DNA of 64,000 bases from Anaeromyxobacter soli. Lineage in GTDB: Bacteria > Myxococcota > Myxococcia > Myxococcales > Anaeromyxobacteraceae. Shown here one piece after another: positions 1 to 8,880 of the stretch (positions are counted from its first letter, which is position 1; each line of letters opens with the position of its first letter). The stretch covers positions 370,597 to 434,596 of the forward strand of contig NZ_JAKZLF010000001.1 in assembly GCF_022808855.1 (NCBI RefSeq). The letters run 5' to 3'. The notes below the pieces were generated by a model, which was given only the letters and a program-made list of their open reading frames with translations, had not been told where the DNA came from and did not search any database. Position numbers and translations under genes: made by a program.

Positions 1-281
1 AGGAGGAGCGCCGCGCCGAGCGCGCCCCCCGCCGCGCCGAGCGCGAGGAGCGCCGGGAACGACAGCCCCGGGGGCGGGCGTAGCTCCTCCCGGAAGCCCC
101 AGGTGCCCGACAGGTAGCCCGGCAGGAGCGCGAAGGTGCCGGTGGCGTTCGCGGCGAGCGGTGCCGCTCCGGTGAGGACGAGCGCCGGCAGCGTGAGGAA
201 GCTGCCGCCGCCGGCCACCGCGTTGAGCGCGCCGGCCACGAACGCGGCGGACGACAGCAGGGCGACCTCACCGAGGCTCAT
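1..281 (-). CDS. TSUP (TauE/SafE) family membrane permease, N-terminal part
   Basis: The gene starts at an ATG read on the minus strand from 281 and runs off the left edge, so only about 93 N-terminal residues are visible. The translation begins MSLGEVALLSSAAFVAGALN and continues with the Ala-Val-Ala-Gly-Gly-Gly-Ser segment and a threonine/alanine-rich second helix typical of the TauE/SafE (TSUP) family, whose members move sulfite, sulfonates or other small organic anions across the inner membrane. The visible part is hydrophobic and has no other domain. The substrate cannot be told from this fragment. It is divergent from the binding-protein gene at 581. Confidence 0.8.
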   Translation of the reverse strand, partial: MSLGEVALLSSAAFVAGALNAVAGGGSFLTLPALVLTGAAPLAANATGTFALLPGYLSGTWGFREELRPPPGLSFPALLALGAAGGALGAALL

Positions 282-580
282 GCGCGTCGCACCCGCGCCT
301 GCGCGCAGCATTCGCGTGCCCCGCCTCCCCTGGGGCGCCCGCGACCCATGGGCCGCCACGGCGGTCGACCGTGAGTCCAGAGCCGTCGCGATCCGTCGAG
401 AACATCCGTGTTCACGCTCGAATCCCTCGCCGTTTTCCCAGGCTCCGATCCCTCGTCGAACCCGCTGCGCGCTCCCGCGCGCCGCGGATCTTTCGTGTTA
501 CCGTACCGCGCCGCTGCTGGATTTGCGTCTCCCGAACCCGTTTTTTGCGCTCCTCGCGTTCACCCGCTCCAGGGGATCAC

Positions 581-1807
581 ATGACGAAGCTCTTCGGAAC
601 GCTGCTGCTCTGCGCCCTCTCCCTCCCGGTCTCCGCCGCCGACTCCGTGAAGATCGCCGTCACCGGCCCGTTCACCGGCGGCTCCGCCCCGATGGGCGCG
701 TCCATGCGCGACGGCGCCAAGCTCGCCATCGCCGAGATCAACGCCGCGGGCGGCATCCAGGTCGGCGACAAGAAGCTCAAGATCGAGGCCGTCGAGCGCG
801 ACGACGAGGCGAAGAACGAGCGCGGGGCGCTCATCGCCCAGGAGCTCGCCGCCATGCCGGACCTCTCCGGCGTCATCGGCTCCGTGAACACGGGCGTGGT
901 GCTCGCGGGCGACAAGCACCTCCAGGACCGGGGCATCGTGAAGATCATCACCCCTGCGGCGGGCTCCGCCTCGATGACCCAGTGGGCGAAGGGCGCAGAG
1001 GGCCCGAAGACGCTCTCGATGTTCCGCTTCGCGGCGCACGACGGCATCCAGGCGGCCATGGTGGTCGAGGAGGCGGTCAACCGGAAGTACACGAAGGTCG
1101 CGCTGCTGCACGACGCGACGAACTACGGCGTCTCCGGCCGTGACGACCTCGTCCGCCAGATGAAGCTGCAGGGCGACAAGCTCCAGGTGGTCGCCACCGA
1201 GAAGTTCAACATCGGCGACAAGGACATGACCGCCCAGCTCCTCCGCGCGAAGGCCGGCGGCGCCCAGGCGATCCTGATCTGGGGCATCGGGCCCGAGATG
1301 GCGGCCGTCGCGAACGGCATGGCCAAGCTCGGCATGAAGGTGCCGCTCATCGGCGGCTGGACGCTCTCCATGTCGAACTTCATCGACAACGCCGGCAAGA
1401 ACGGCAACGGCACGCTCATGCCGCAGACGTTCATCGAGGAGCCCATCACCCCGAAGGCCAAGGCCTTCATCGCGGCCTACCACAAGGCCTACGGCGTCAC
1501 GCGCATCCCCTCCCCCGTGTCGGCCGCGCAGGGCTACGACGCGGTGTACATGTTCGCCGCGGCGGTCAAGCAGGCGAAGAGCACCGACAGCCAGAAGATC
1601 CGCGAGGCGCTCGAGGACCTGACGGAGCCGGTGAGCGGCGTCATCGCCACCTGGAAGAAGCCCTACTCGAAGTGGGATCCGTCGAACGTCGAGACCCACG
1701 AGGCGTTCCGCCGCGAGCAGGTCGTGATGGGGATGATCCAGGACGGCCGCGTCGTGTTCGCGAACGAGCGCGATCGCGCCCGCCTGCAGAAGAACGGCAA
1801 CATGTAG
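581..1807 (+). CDS. Branched-chain-type (HAAT) ABC transporter substrate-binding protein
   Basis: The 408-residue product is a periplasmic Leu/Ile/Val-type binding protein (type 1 periplasmic fold). A Sec signal peptide covers about residues 1-20 (hydrophobic LLLCALSLPV, then SAAD). The mature protein starts with the family pattern VKIAVTGPFTGGSAPMG and has the DGAKLAIAEINAAGG helix that follows it. The ATG at 581 was chosen because an AGGGG purine run lies just upstream and the signal peptide begins there; the frame stays open further upstream without homology. It heads an operon with livH, a livM-livG fusion and livF. The ligand is unknown: HAAT binding proteins also take amides, urea and aromatic acids. 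Confidence 0.92.
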   Translation: MTKLFGTLLLCALSLPVSAADSVKIAVTGPFTGGSAPMGASMRDGAKLAIAEINAAGGIQVGDKKLKIEAVERDDEAKNERGALIAQELAAMPDLSGVIGSVNTGVVLAGDKHLQDRGIVKIITPAAGSASMTQWAKGAEGPKTLSMFRFAAHDGIQAAMVVEEAVNRKYTKVALLHDATNYGVSGRDDLVRQMKLQGDKLQVVATEKFNIGDKDMTAQLLRAKAGGAQAILIWGIGPEMAAVANGMAKLGMKVPLIGGWTLSMSNFIDNAGKNGNGTLMPQTFIEEPITPKAKAFIAAYHKAYGVTRIPSPVSAAQGYDAVYMFAAAVKQAKSTDSQKIREALEDLTEPVSGVIATWKKPYSKWDPSNVETHEAFRREQVVMGMIQDGRVVFANERDRARLQKNGNM

Positions 1808-1818
1808 CCTCCGGCGAG

Positions 1819-1843
1819 GGGGAGGAGGGCCGCCCTCCTCCCC
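1819..1843 (+). terminator. Stem-loop between binding-protein gene and livH
   Basis: A perfect 11-bp inverted repeat (1819-1829 with 1833-1843, three-base loop) follows the binding-protein stop codon by 11 bases. A pyrimidine-rich stretch follows, but not a clean U-tract. It is probably a partial terminator or a 3'-end stabiliser that uncouples binding-protein expression from the permease genes. Comparable stem-loops lie at the same place in the other three LIV operons of the window. Confidence 0.6.
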
Positions 1844-1900
1844 TCCCCCGTTCTCTTCGTTCTCCTCCGGTCTCCTCCCCGCACCTCGGATCCCGCGCCC

Positions 1901-2779
1901 GTGCCCGCCTCGATCGTCGCCCAGATGGCCATCAGCGGGGCGCTGATGGGCCTCGTCTACGCCCTCATCGCCTACGGCTTCCAGCTCACCTACGCCACGA
2001 GCAAGAGCATCAACTTCGGGCAGGGCGAGCTCGTGATGGTGTCGGCGTTCTTCAGCCTCACGCTCCTGGACCTGGGCCTCTCCTACTGGCTCGTGCTCCC
2101 CGCCGGCCTCCTCTTCGGCGCGGCGCTCGGCCTCGTGGTCGAGCGCGCCGGCGTGCGGCTCGCGCTGGAGCAGAAGAGCGAGGGCTGGATCCTGCTCACC
2201 ATCATCCTCGGCCTGTTCTTCTTCTCGGCCGCGGAGAACATCTGGGGCCGCGACGACCGGCCGTTCCCGACGCCCATCCCCTCCGACTCCATCCACGTGC
2301 TCGGCGTGGACGTGACGCCGCTCGAGCTGTCGGTCGCGGTCGGCGTCCTCGCCGTGATGGGCCTCATCGAGCTCCTCAAGCGCCGGACCCTGCTCGGGAA
2401 GGCGTTCGAGGCGGTGTCGGTGGATCGCGACGCCGGGGAGCTCATGGGCATCTCCGCGAAGCGGACGGTGATGCTCTCGTACGCGCTGTCCGGCGCGGTG
2501 GCCGCCCTCGCCGGCATCCTCGTCTCGCCCATCACCACGGTCGGGCCGACGATGGCCTCGGCGCTCGTGCTGAAGGCGTTCTCGGTGGCGGTGGTGGCGG
2601 GCCTCGACTCCGGGTTCGGCGTGGTGCTCGTCGGGATGTTCCTCGGCGCCCTCGAGACGCTCGCGAGCTTCTACGTCGGGAGCGGCTGGCGCGAGGCGCC
2701 CGGCCTCGTCCTCCTCATCCTGGCCCTGGCCGTGCGCCCCACCGGCGTGTTCGGCAAGGCCGCCATCCGCAAGGTCTGA
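1901..2779 (+). CDS. livH: Branched-chain-type ABC transporter permease (LivH family)
   Basis: The 292-residue inner-membrane protein has about eight hydrophobic segments and LivH landmarks: QMAISGALMGLVYALIAYGF at the N-terminus, the SINFGQGELVM segment (usual form INFAHGDL), and a C-terminal half with VVAGLDSGFGVVLVGMFLGA in place of the more usual GGIG-x-x-GA motif. It should pair with the LivM part of the next gene to form the transmembrane channel. The start is GTG at 1901, 93 bases after the binding-protein stop. The next gene begins 16 bases after its end, so translation is probably linked. The departures from the usual INFAHGD and GGIG motifs suggest a divergent subfamily. Confidence 0.9.
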   Translation: MPASIVAQMAISGALMGLVYALIAYGFQLTYATSKSINFGQGELVMVSAFFSLTLLDLGLSYWLVLPAGLLFGAALGLVVERAGVRLALEQKSEGWILLTIILGLFFFSAAENIWGRDDRPFPTPIPSDSIHVLGVDVTPLELSVAVGVLAVMGLIELLKRRTLLGKAFEAVSVDRDAGELMGISAKRTVMLSYALSGAVAALAGILVSPITTVGPTMASALVLKAFSVAVVAGLDSGFGVVLVGMFLGALETLASFYVGSGWREAPGLVLLILALAVRPTGVFGKAAIRKV

Positions 2780-2795
2780 CGGGAGCGCTCGCGCC

Positions 2796-4757
2796 ATGTG
2801 GAAACGGCTGTTCCTCGTCCGCGGTGCCGAGCTCCTGCTGTTCGCGTCCCTCGCGGCGCTCCCCCTCGCCGTGGCGAGCCCGTACGCGCTCGGGCTCCTC
2901 ATGCTCCTCGCCATCTACGGCATCCTCCTCATCGGCCTCGACGTCACGGTCGGCTACCTCGGCCAGGTGAACCTCGCCCAGGCGGCGTTCCTCGGCCTCG
3001 GCGCGTACGCCGCCGCGATCGTCGTCACCCACACCGGCCTGGGCCTGGTCGGCGCGCTCCTCGTCGCGCCCACCGTGTGCTTCGTGCTCGGCGCGCTCCT
3101 CGCGCTCCCGGCGCTCCGGCTCGAGGGGCCGCAGTTCGCGCTCGCGACCCTGAGCTTCACGGCGCTCGCGACCACCGCCCTGAACGAGCTCGAGTGGCTG
3201 ACGCAGGGCGCCCAGGGCTTCAGCCTCTCCCGCCCGCCGCTCCTCGGCCACGCCCTCGGGGCGCGCGCGTTCTACTGGATGTGCGTGGCGCTCCTCGCGA
3301 TGGTCTGGATCGCGATGCGGAACCTGCTCTCGTCGCAGTGGGGCCGCGCGTTCGAGGCGCTGCGAGACAGCCCCATCGCCACCGACGCGATGGGCGTCGG
3401 CACCTACCGCCACAAGGTCGCCGCGTTCGCGTTCGGCTCCGGGCTCGGCGGCCTCGCGGGCGCGCTCTACGCGTTCAACTTCCAGTACCTCCAGCCGCAG
3501 AGCTTCGTGTACGAGCTCACGGTGATCCTGCTGCTCGGGGTCGTGCTCGGCGGGAGGAAGAGCCTGTGGGGCGCGTTCGTGGGCGCCTCGCTCGTGGCGC
3601 TCCTCCCGAACCTGCTCTCCAACCGGACGCTCTTCCAGGCGTTCTCCGCGCTCGGGCTCGCCGTCGCCCTCGCCGCGGGCGCGCGCGGGCTCTTCCGGCG
3701 CACGATGCGGCCGTTCCAGGCGATCGCCCCGGTGGTCGCGACCTCCGCGCTCGTGGTGGGCGGGCTCGTCGTCGAGAACACCGAGGACTGGCGCAAGGCG
3801 ATCTTCGCCTTGATGCTGTTCTCGGTGGTGGTGGGGCTGCCCGAGGGGCTCATGGGCTTCGCCACCCGCTTCCTCGCGCAGCTCCTCCGCATCGCCCCGC
3901 CGCCGCTCCCGCCCCCTTCGCCCCTCGACGAGGTCCTCCCGGCCCGGCTCGCCGACGGCGCCGTGCTCCTCGAGCTGCGCGACCTCCGGCGGCACTTCGG
4001 CGGCGTGAAGGCGGTCGACGGCGTCTCCCTCGCGGTGCGCGCCGGGCACGTCCACGGCCTCATCGGCCCGAACGGCTCCGGCAAGAGCACGCTCGTGAAC
4101 GTGATCTCCGGCCTCTACACGCCGACCTCGGGCGAGGCGCTGCTCAGGGGCAGCCCGCTCCCCCACGGCAGCCTCGTCCGCGTCGCCCGGGCGGGCGTCG
4201 CCCGCACGTTCCAGAACCTCCAGCTCTTCACCGGGCTCACCGCGCTCGAGAACGTGATGGTCGCGCTCACGGGCGTGTACCGGGCCCCCCTGCCGTTCGT
4301 GCTGCTCGGCCTCGGCCGCGCGGAGGACCGGCGCGCGCGCGCCGACGCCCTGGCGCTGCTCGAGCTCGTCGGGCTGCGGGAGCAGGCGCGCACCCCCGCG
4401 AAGGACCTCACCTACGGCGCGCAGCGCTTCCTCGAGATGGCCCGGGCCCTCGCGCGGAAGCCCGAGGTCCTCATCCTCGACGAGCCCGCCGCCGGCCTCG
4501 CCCACCCGGACGTGGTGAAGCAGGTGGAGGTCATCCGCCGGATCCGCGAGCGCGGCGTGACCATCGTGCTCATCGAGCACCACATGGACGTGGTGACGCA
4601 GCTCTGCGACGTGGTGACCGCGCTCGACGGCGGCAAGCTCATCGCGGAGGGCTCGCCCGACGAGGTGAAGCGCCACCCCAAGGTCATCGAGGCCTACCTC
4701 GGCAACGTCGGGGACGCCGCCCTGCCCGCGCCGCCCGCCGGCGCACGGATCTCGTGA
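2796..4757 (+). CDS. Fused LivM permease / LivG ATPase of a branched-chain-type ABC transporter
   Basis: This 653-residue protein joins two normally separate subunits. Residues 1 to about 300 form a LivM-type permease (GLDVTVGYLGQVNLAQAAFL region, the GxEALRDSPIATDAMG loop, and a GVVLGGRKSLWGAFVGA motif near 250). Two further hydrophobic stretches at about 305-360 are followed by a proline-rich linker (about 370-385). The rest is a LivG-type ATPase with Walker A GPNGSGKS at 424-431, Q-loop RTFQNLQLF, signature LTYGAQRFLE (a variant of LSGGQ normal for LivG) and Walker B ending at D562-E563, with HHMD as the H-loop. Other LIV systems in this window have separate genes. Fused permease/ATPase proteins of this kind are known in other bacteria. 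Confidence 0.92.
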   Translation: MWKRLFLVRGAELLLFASLAALPLAVASPYALGLLMLLAIYGILLIGLDVTVGYLGQVNLAQAAFLGLGAYAAAIVVTHTGLGLVGALLVAPTVCFVLGALLALPALRLEGPQFALATLSFTALATTALNELEWLTQGAQGFSLSRPPLLGHALGARAFYWMCVALLAMVWIAMRNLLSSQWGRAFEALRDSPIATDAMGVGTYRHKVAAFAFGSGLGGLAGALYAFNFQYLQPQSFVYELTVILLLGVVLGGRKSLWGAFVGASLVALLPNLLSNRTLFQAFSALGLAVALAAGARGLFRRTMRPFQAIAPVVATSALVVGGLVVENTEDWRKAIFALMLFSVVVGLPEGLMGFATRFLAQLLRIAPPPLPPPSPLDEVLPARLADGAVLLELRDLRRHFGGVKAVDGVSLAVRAGHVHGLIGPNGSGKSTLVNVISGLYTPTSGEALLRGSPLPHGSLVRVARAGVARTFQNLQLFTGLTALENVMVALTGVYRAPLPFVLLGLGRAEDRRARADALALLELVGLREQARTPAKDLTYGAQRFLEMARALARKPEVLILDEPAAGLAHPDVVKQVEVIRRIRERGVTIVLIEHHMDVVTQLCDVVTALDGGKLIAEGSPDEVKRHPKVIEAYLGNVGDAALPAPPAGARIS

Positions 4758-4768
4758 GGGAGAGCGCG

Positions 4769-5485
4769 ATGCTGCTCGTGGAGGACGTGTACGCGGGGTA
4801 CGGCCTGAGCGAGGTGCTGCTCGGGACCTCGCTCGCCGTGAAGCCCGGGACGGTGGTCGCGCTCATCGGCGCGAACGGCGCGGGCAAGACCACGACGATG
4901 CGCGCCATCTCGGGGCTCATCCGGCCGGCGCGCGGCCGCGTGCTCCTCGACGGGGAGCCCGTCGGCGGCCTCCCGGCGTCGCGGATCGCCCGGCTCGGGC
5001 TCGCGCACGCGCCGGAGGGGCGCAAGGTGTTCGGCACGCTCTGCGTGGAGGACAACCTGCTCCTCGGCGCCTACGGCCGGCTGCCGCGCTTCTTCGGCTT
5101 CCGCGGCCGGGCGGCGGCCGATCTCGAGCGCGTGTACGGGCTCTTCCCGCGCCTGCGCGAGCGGCGCAGGCAGCTCGCCGGGACCCTCTCGGGCGGCGAG
5201 CAGCAGATGCTCGCCATCGGCCGGGCCCTGATGGCACGGCCCAAGGTGATGCTGCTCGACGAGCCTTCGATGGGGCTCGCGCCGGTGATCGTGCAGGAGG
5301 TCTTCCGCACGATCCGCCAGCTCAAGGCGGAGGGCATGACGATGCTGCTCGTCGAGCAGTTCGCGAAGACGGCGCTCGAGGTGGCCGACTACGCTTACGT
5401 GATGGAGCGCGGCCGCATCGCCATCGAGGGCACCCCCGCCGAGCTGCGCCGCGACGAGCGGCTGCTCGCGGCGTATCTCGGGTAG
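4769..5485 (+). CDS. livF: Branched-chain-type ABC transporter ATP-binding protein (LivF family)
   Basis: The 238-residue ATPase is the second nucleotide-binding subunit of the importer. It shows Walker A GANGAGKTT, the LivF-typical HAPEGRKVFGTL Q-loop region, the signature LSGGEQQMLAIGRALM, Walker B VMLLDEPSMGLAP and a C-terminal AAYLG. The ATG at 4769 is preceded by a GAGGGAG ribosome-binding site. A GTG at 4754 that overlaps the stop of the fused gene is an alternative start adding five residues. It ends the operon, six bases from the convergent receiver gene, so any terminator must lie inside coding sequence. Confidence 0.92.
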   Translation: MLLVEDVYAGYGLSEVLLGTSLAVKPGTVVALIGANGAGKTTTMRAISGLIRPARGRVLLDGEPVGGLPASRIARLGLAHAPEGRKVFGTLCVEDNLLLGAYGRLPRFFGFRGRAAADLERVYGLFPRLRERRRQLAGTLSGGEQQMLAIGRALMARPKVMLLDEPSMGLAPVIVQEVFRTIRQLKAEGMTMLLVEQFAKTALEVADYAYVMERGRIAIEGTPAELRRDERLLAAYLG

Positions 5486-5491
5486 CGGGCT

Positions 5492-5929
5492 TCAATCTCC
5501 GGAGACGAGCCGCGCGAGCTCGCGCTCGAGCAGGTCGGGCCGGAACGGCTTCGCGAAGGTCCGGTCCGCGTCGAGGGCCGGCTCGTCCTCGAGGTAGGCG
5601 CTCGCGACGATCACCCGTCGGTCGCGGTGCTTGGGCTCCGAGCGGAGCCAGTCCAGGAAGGCCCGACCGTCCATCCGCGGCATCGTCAGGTCGAGCAGGA
5701 TCACGTCGGGCTCGAGGCCCGCCTCGAGCAGCTCGACCGCGTCCTGCCCGTCGGCCGCCTCGACCACGTGGTAGCTCTTGCTCTCGAGCCAGCGCGCGAT
5801 GAGCTCGCGCAGCTCGTGCTCGTCCTCCACCACGAGCACGCTCGCTCGGGGGTCGAGGCGCGGTTCGTGCTCCTCGACTCCGGCGGTCGAGGTCTCGGCC
5901 CCCGGTTGAGCTTCCTGCTGCTGGATCAC
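5492..5929 (-). CDS. Single-domain response regulator (CheY-like receiver)
   Basis: With the GTG start at 5929 the product is 145 residues: a short glutamine- and acid-rich leader (1-28) and then one receiver domain. All phosphorylation residues are present: acidic pair E35-D36, phospho-acceptor D80 in VILLDLTMPRMDG, switch residue S110 and K127 in FAKPF. There is no output domain, so it probably acts by protein contact or as a phosphorelay shuttle. A purine-rich AAGGGG run lies about ten bases before the GTG. The frame stays open further upstream, but that extension is arginine-rich and looks non-coding. No kinase gene is adjacent; the nearest is the hybrid kinase at 13515. Confidence 0.82.
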   Translation of the reverse strand: MIQQQEAQPGAETSTAGVEEHEPRLDPRASVLVVEDEHELRELIARWLESKSYHVVEAADGQDAVELLEAGLEPDVILLDLTMPRMDGRAFLDWLRSEPKHRDRRVIVASAYLEDEPALDADRTFAKPFRPDLLERELARLVSGD

Positions 5930-6246
5930 GGTTCGTCGCCCCCTTCGCCGAACCGTGGCGACTCGACGCGCGCGGCGCAAGGGCAACGGGCGCGGGAACG
6001 GGCGCCTGCCTGATCGGGCGGCCACCCTGCTCTGTCGAGCGCTCGCCCGCCTTCTTCCAGCGGTTGTCCGGCGGCAAGGGTCGCGCCTCGGGACGCCGCG
6101 GCCTTTCGCCGCACTTTCCGAGAACATTGACCTACAGCAAACGCATTCGGGGTAGGCGTCCGTGAGAGCAGGTACGGTATACGCCGGACACCGACCGTGA
6201 ACGTCGGCAGGCGCCGCAAGGGCGGCGCGCGAAAGGGGTCTCGACG
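5930..6246. other. Intergenic region with divergent promoters
   Basis: This 317-base gap lies between the divergent receiver gene and the NHL-repeat gene. A small open frame on the plus strand (5955-6155) is arginine-rich, has no ribosome-binding site and looks non-coding. The segment at about 6118-6180 is clearly less GC-rich than its surroundings. It holds a TTGACC hexamer at 6127-6132, but the matching position 17 bases downstream (GGGTAG) is a poor -10, so a promoter here is only a suggestion. An AAAGGGG ribosome-binding site lies just before the start at 6247. Confidence 0.4.
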
Positions 6247-8583
6247 ATGAGCTCTCGATGGATGGTCTACCTCGCGGCGCTGGCGCTCGCCGGCACCGCC
6301 TCCGCGGCGCCCGGCGACTTCATCGCCCAGATCGGCAGCTCCGGCGCGGGCGCGGGCCAGCTCGACGCGCCCTCGGGCGCGGCGGTGGACAGCGCCGGCA
6401 ACGTCTACGTGACCGACACCGCCAACGCGCGCGTGGAGGTCTTCTCGCGCGACGGCCAGTTCCTGCGCGCGTGGGGGAGCCTCGGCAGCGCGAACGGGCA
6501 GCTCGACGGCCCGACCGGCATCGCCGTCTGCGAGCCGACCGTCTTCGTCGCCGACACGAACAACAACCGCGTCCAGGTGTTCGACACGGCCGGGAACCTT
6601 TCCGCCGTGTACGGGGGCATGAACGCTCCGCACGGCGTCGCGTGCGACGACATGTTCCTGTACGTCGCGGACACCGGGAATCACCGCATCGCGGTCATGA
6701 TGCTCGCCGACTACGGACAGGACTTCCCGCCGGTCCCGAACGGCGGCCACGGCAGCGGACCGGGCCAGTACGACTCCCCGACCGACATCGCGCTCGGCCC
6801 CGACGGCTCGATCTACGTCGCGGACACCGGGAACGACCGGATCGTCGCCTCGCGGAACGGGGTCTTCGACTTCGGCGGGACCGGCACCGCCGAGGGGCAG
6901 CTCCAGCGGCCCACCGGCGTGGAGGTGGACGCCGGCGGCAACGTCTACGTGGCGGACAGCGGCAACGCCCGCGTGCAGGTCTTCGCGCCGTCCGGCGCCT
7001 TCGAGACCGCGTTCGGCACGCCGGGCGCGGAGGCGGGCCAGCTCGCGTCGCCCTCGGGCATCGCGTTCGACCGGGGCGGGGCCCGCGTCGTCGTCGCCGA
7101 CTCCGGCAACGATCGGCTGCAGAGCTTCCAGGCCATGAGCTCGGATCTCGCGGTGACCGGGATCGTGGCCCCGGCGGCCGCGAGCACCCTGCAGCAGCTC
7201 TCCTACGCGGTGACCGTCCGGAACGTCGGCCCGGGCGCGCAGGGGTACGTCTGGTTGTACGGCTACCTCTCCAGCGATCCGGTCCTCTCCTCCAACGACG
7301 TGCAGACCTGCACCTCCGCCCTCGCGACCCTCGACCCCGGCGCCGAGCAGACGCTGACGGCGAACTGCACGGTCTCCGCCTACGCCGCCGCCGTCTCCGG
7401 CCCCGCGTACCTCATCGTCAGGGCGGCCTCCGCCGCCGGCGTGCTCGACCCGAATCCGGCGAACGACACCGCCGCGGTGGCGATCCAGGTCAACGCCCCC
7501 GATCTCGCCGTCTCCTCCGTCGCGGCGCCGTCCGCCGCCGGCACGCTCCAGACGATCACCGTGAGCGCCACGGTCGTGAACCAGGGGGCAGGGAACGCGA
7601 ATCCGTCCGCCCTCTCGCTCACCCTCGTCTCTGCCAGCACCGGCACGATGTTGGTGTCGCTCGGCAACTTCCAGGTCGGCGCGCTCGCGGCCGGCGGGCA
7701 GCAGACGGTGAGCACCACCTACACGCTCCCGTCCAACCTCACGGAGGGCTCGTACCTCATTCGCGCCACCGCCGACGGCACCGGGGCGGTCCCGGAGAGC
7801 GACGAGTCCAACAACTCCACCTCCCGGCCGCTCACCATCGGCCTGCCGGACCTGACCTTCGGGCCGGTCTCGTTCCCCGCCTCGGCCGCGCAGGGCGACA
7901 CGGTCCCGGTGACCGTCACCATCGTGAACCAGGGCGCCGGGGACTCGAAGGCGTTCAGCGTGAGCATCGTGCTCACGCGCGACGGCAACGTCTGCACGCG
8001 CCGCACCACCTGCGACGAGTCGGACGACGACTGGTGGCTCGGCTACGTCTCCGTGCCCGGCCTCGCCGCGGGGGCACAGGTCACGCTGACCATCCCGACG
8101 CCCCTCCCCGCGGACTTCGTGCCGCTCTCGTGGCCCGTGATCGGCCTCATCGACTGGGACAACCGGGTCGCGGAGTCGAACAACGGCAACAACATCATCA
8201 CGATCGGGTCGATCTCGGTCCTCCCCTCCGCGAGCACGATCATCGTCGGCGTGGACATCAAGCCGGGCAGCTCCCCGAACAGCATCAACCTCGGCTCGAA
8301 CGGCGTCGTGCCGGTCGCCATCCTCAGCAGCCCGATGTTCGACGCGACGACGGTGGATCCGCTCACCGTGACGCTCGCGAGCTCGCCCATCGTCCTGCGC
8401 GGCAACGGGACGCCCTCCGCGTCCGCCGAGGACGTGAACGGTGACGGGCTCCTGGACCTCGTCGTGCAGGTCCAGACCGAGGCGCTCCAGCTCACGACGA
8501 CGTCCACGTCCGCGGCGCTCCAGGGGCGCACTTACCTGGGGCAGGCGATCGCCGGCAACGACGACGTGAACGTGGTGCCGTAG
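6247..8583 (+). CDS. Secreted NHL-repeat beta-propeller protein with CARDB domains
   Basis: The 778-residue product has a signal peptide (MSSRWMVYLAALALAGTASA, cut before APGD). Residues about 28-295 hold roughly six NHL repeats, each with the pattern GxVYVADTGNxRVQVF, which fold as a beta-propeller. Three CARDB-type Ig-like domains follow, starting near 301, 419 and 536, each opening DLAV or DLTF. The C-terminal domain from about 665 (VGVDIKPGSSPNSINLGSNG, then VVPVAI) is a small module found at the end of many bacterial extracellular proteins; its acidic DVNGDGLLDL stretch looks calcium-binding. It is probably an extracellular or surface adhesion or scaffold protein. No enzyme motif is visible, and the gene appears to stand alone. 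Confidence 0.85.
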   Translation: MSSRWMVYLAALALAGTASAAPGDFIAQIGSSGAGAGQLDAPSGAAVDSAGNVYVTDTANARVEVFSRDGQFLRAWGSLGSANGQLDGPTGIAVCEPTVFVADTNNNRVQVFDTAGNLSAVYGGMNAPHGVACDDMFLYVADTGNHRIAVMMLADYGQDFPPVPNGGHGSGPGQYDSPTDIALGPDGSIYVADTGNDRIVASRNGVFDFGGTGTAEGQLQRPTGVEVDAGGNVYVADSGNARVQVFAPSGAFETAFGTPGAEAGQLASPSGIAFDRGGARVVVADSGNDRLQSFQAMSSDLAVTGIVAPAAASTLQQLSYAVTVRNVGPGAQGYVWLYGYLSSDPVLSSNDVQTCTSALATLDPGAEQTLTANCTVSAYAAAVSGPAYLIVRAASAAGVLDPNPANDTAAVAIQVNAPDLAVSSVAAPSAAGTLQTITVSATVVNQGAGNANPSALSLTLVSASTGTMLVSLGNFQVGALAAGGQQTVSTTYTLPSNLTEGSYLIRATADGTGAVPESDESNNSTSRPLTIGLPDLTFGPVSFPASAAQGDTVPVTVTIVNQGAGDSKAFSVSIVLTRDGNVCTRRTTCDESDDDWWLGYVSVPGLAAGAQVTLTIPTPLPADFVPLSWPVIGLIDWDNRVAESNNGNNIITIGSISVLPSASTIIVGVDIKPGSSPNSINLGSNGVVPVAILSSPMFDATTVDPLTVTLASSPIVLRGNGTPSASAEDVNGDGLLDLVVQVQTEALQLTTTSTSAALQGRTYLGQAIAGNDDVNVVP

Positions 8584-8597
8584 CCCACGAACGAGGC

Positions 8598-8631
8598 GCA
8601 GGCCGGCTCGCGGCGACGCGGGCCGGCCTGC
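8598..8631 (+). terminator. Stem-loop after the NHL-repeat gene
   Basis: A perfect 10-bp inverted repeat (8598-8607 with 8622-8631) starts 15 bases after the stop codon, and a smaller CGCG/CGCG pair lies inside the loop. No U-tract follows, so it is a terminator-like structure of uncertain strength. The rest of the gap to 8880 shows no gene; a GAGGGGGAG ribosome-binding site precedes the next start. Confidence 0.5.
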
Positions 8632-8880
8632 GGTCCTCATCCGATCGCCGGACCGTCCGCCCGCCGGCCAGGTCCCCGGTGGAGACCGGACGGCGAGCCC
8701 CCTCCGGAGAGCGGCGGCTCCCTGCGGACCCTCCGGCGCGTCCGGGGCTCCGCCCCCCGAGCGAAACGAGGCGCCTCGACCGTGCTCGCACGGGCGCGCG
8801 CCATTACGCGTCCACCGAGCGACGCCTCGCTCCGCGACCATGAGCGGCCGCCGCGAGGCGGCGGCGAGGGGGAGCGCGAG

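Noticed and set aside
560-2914. A 784-codon open frame on the minus strand, antisense to the first LIV genes.
   Set aside because: It is a by-product of G/C third-position bias. Its translation is rich in Arg, His, Glu and Gly with no domain, and the plus strand encodes clear transporter proteins. Similar long frames opposite most genes of the window were dismissed for the same reason.
5955-6155. A 66-codon plus-strand frame between the receiver and NHL genes.
   Set aside because: It is arginine-rich, lacks a ribosome-binding site and shows no recognisable pattern.
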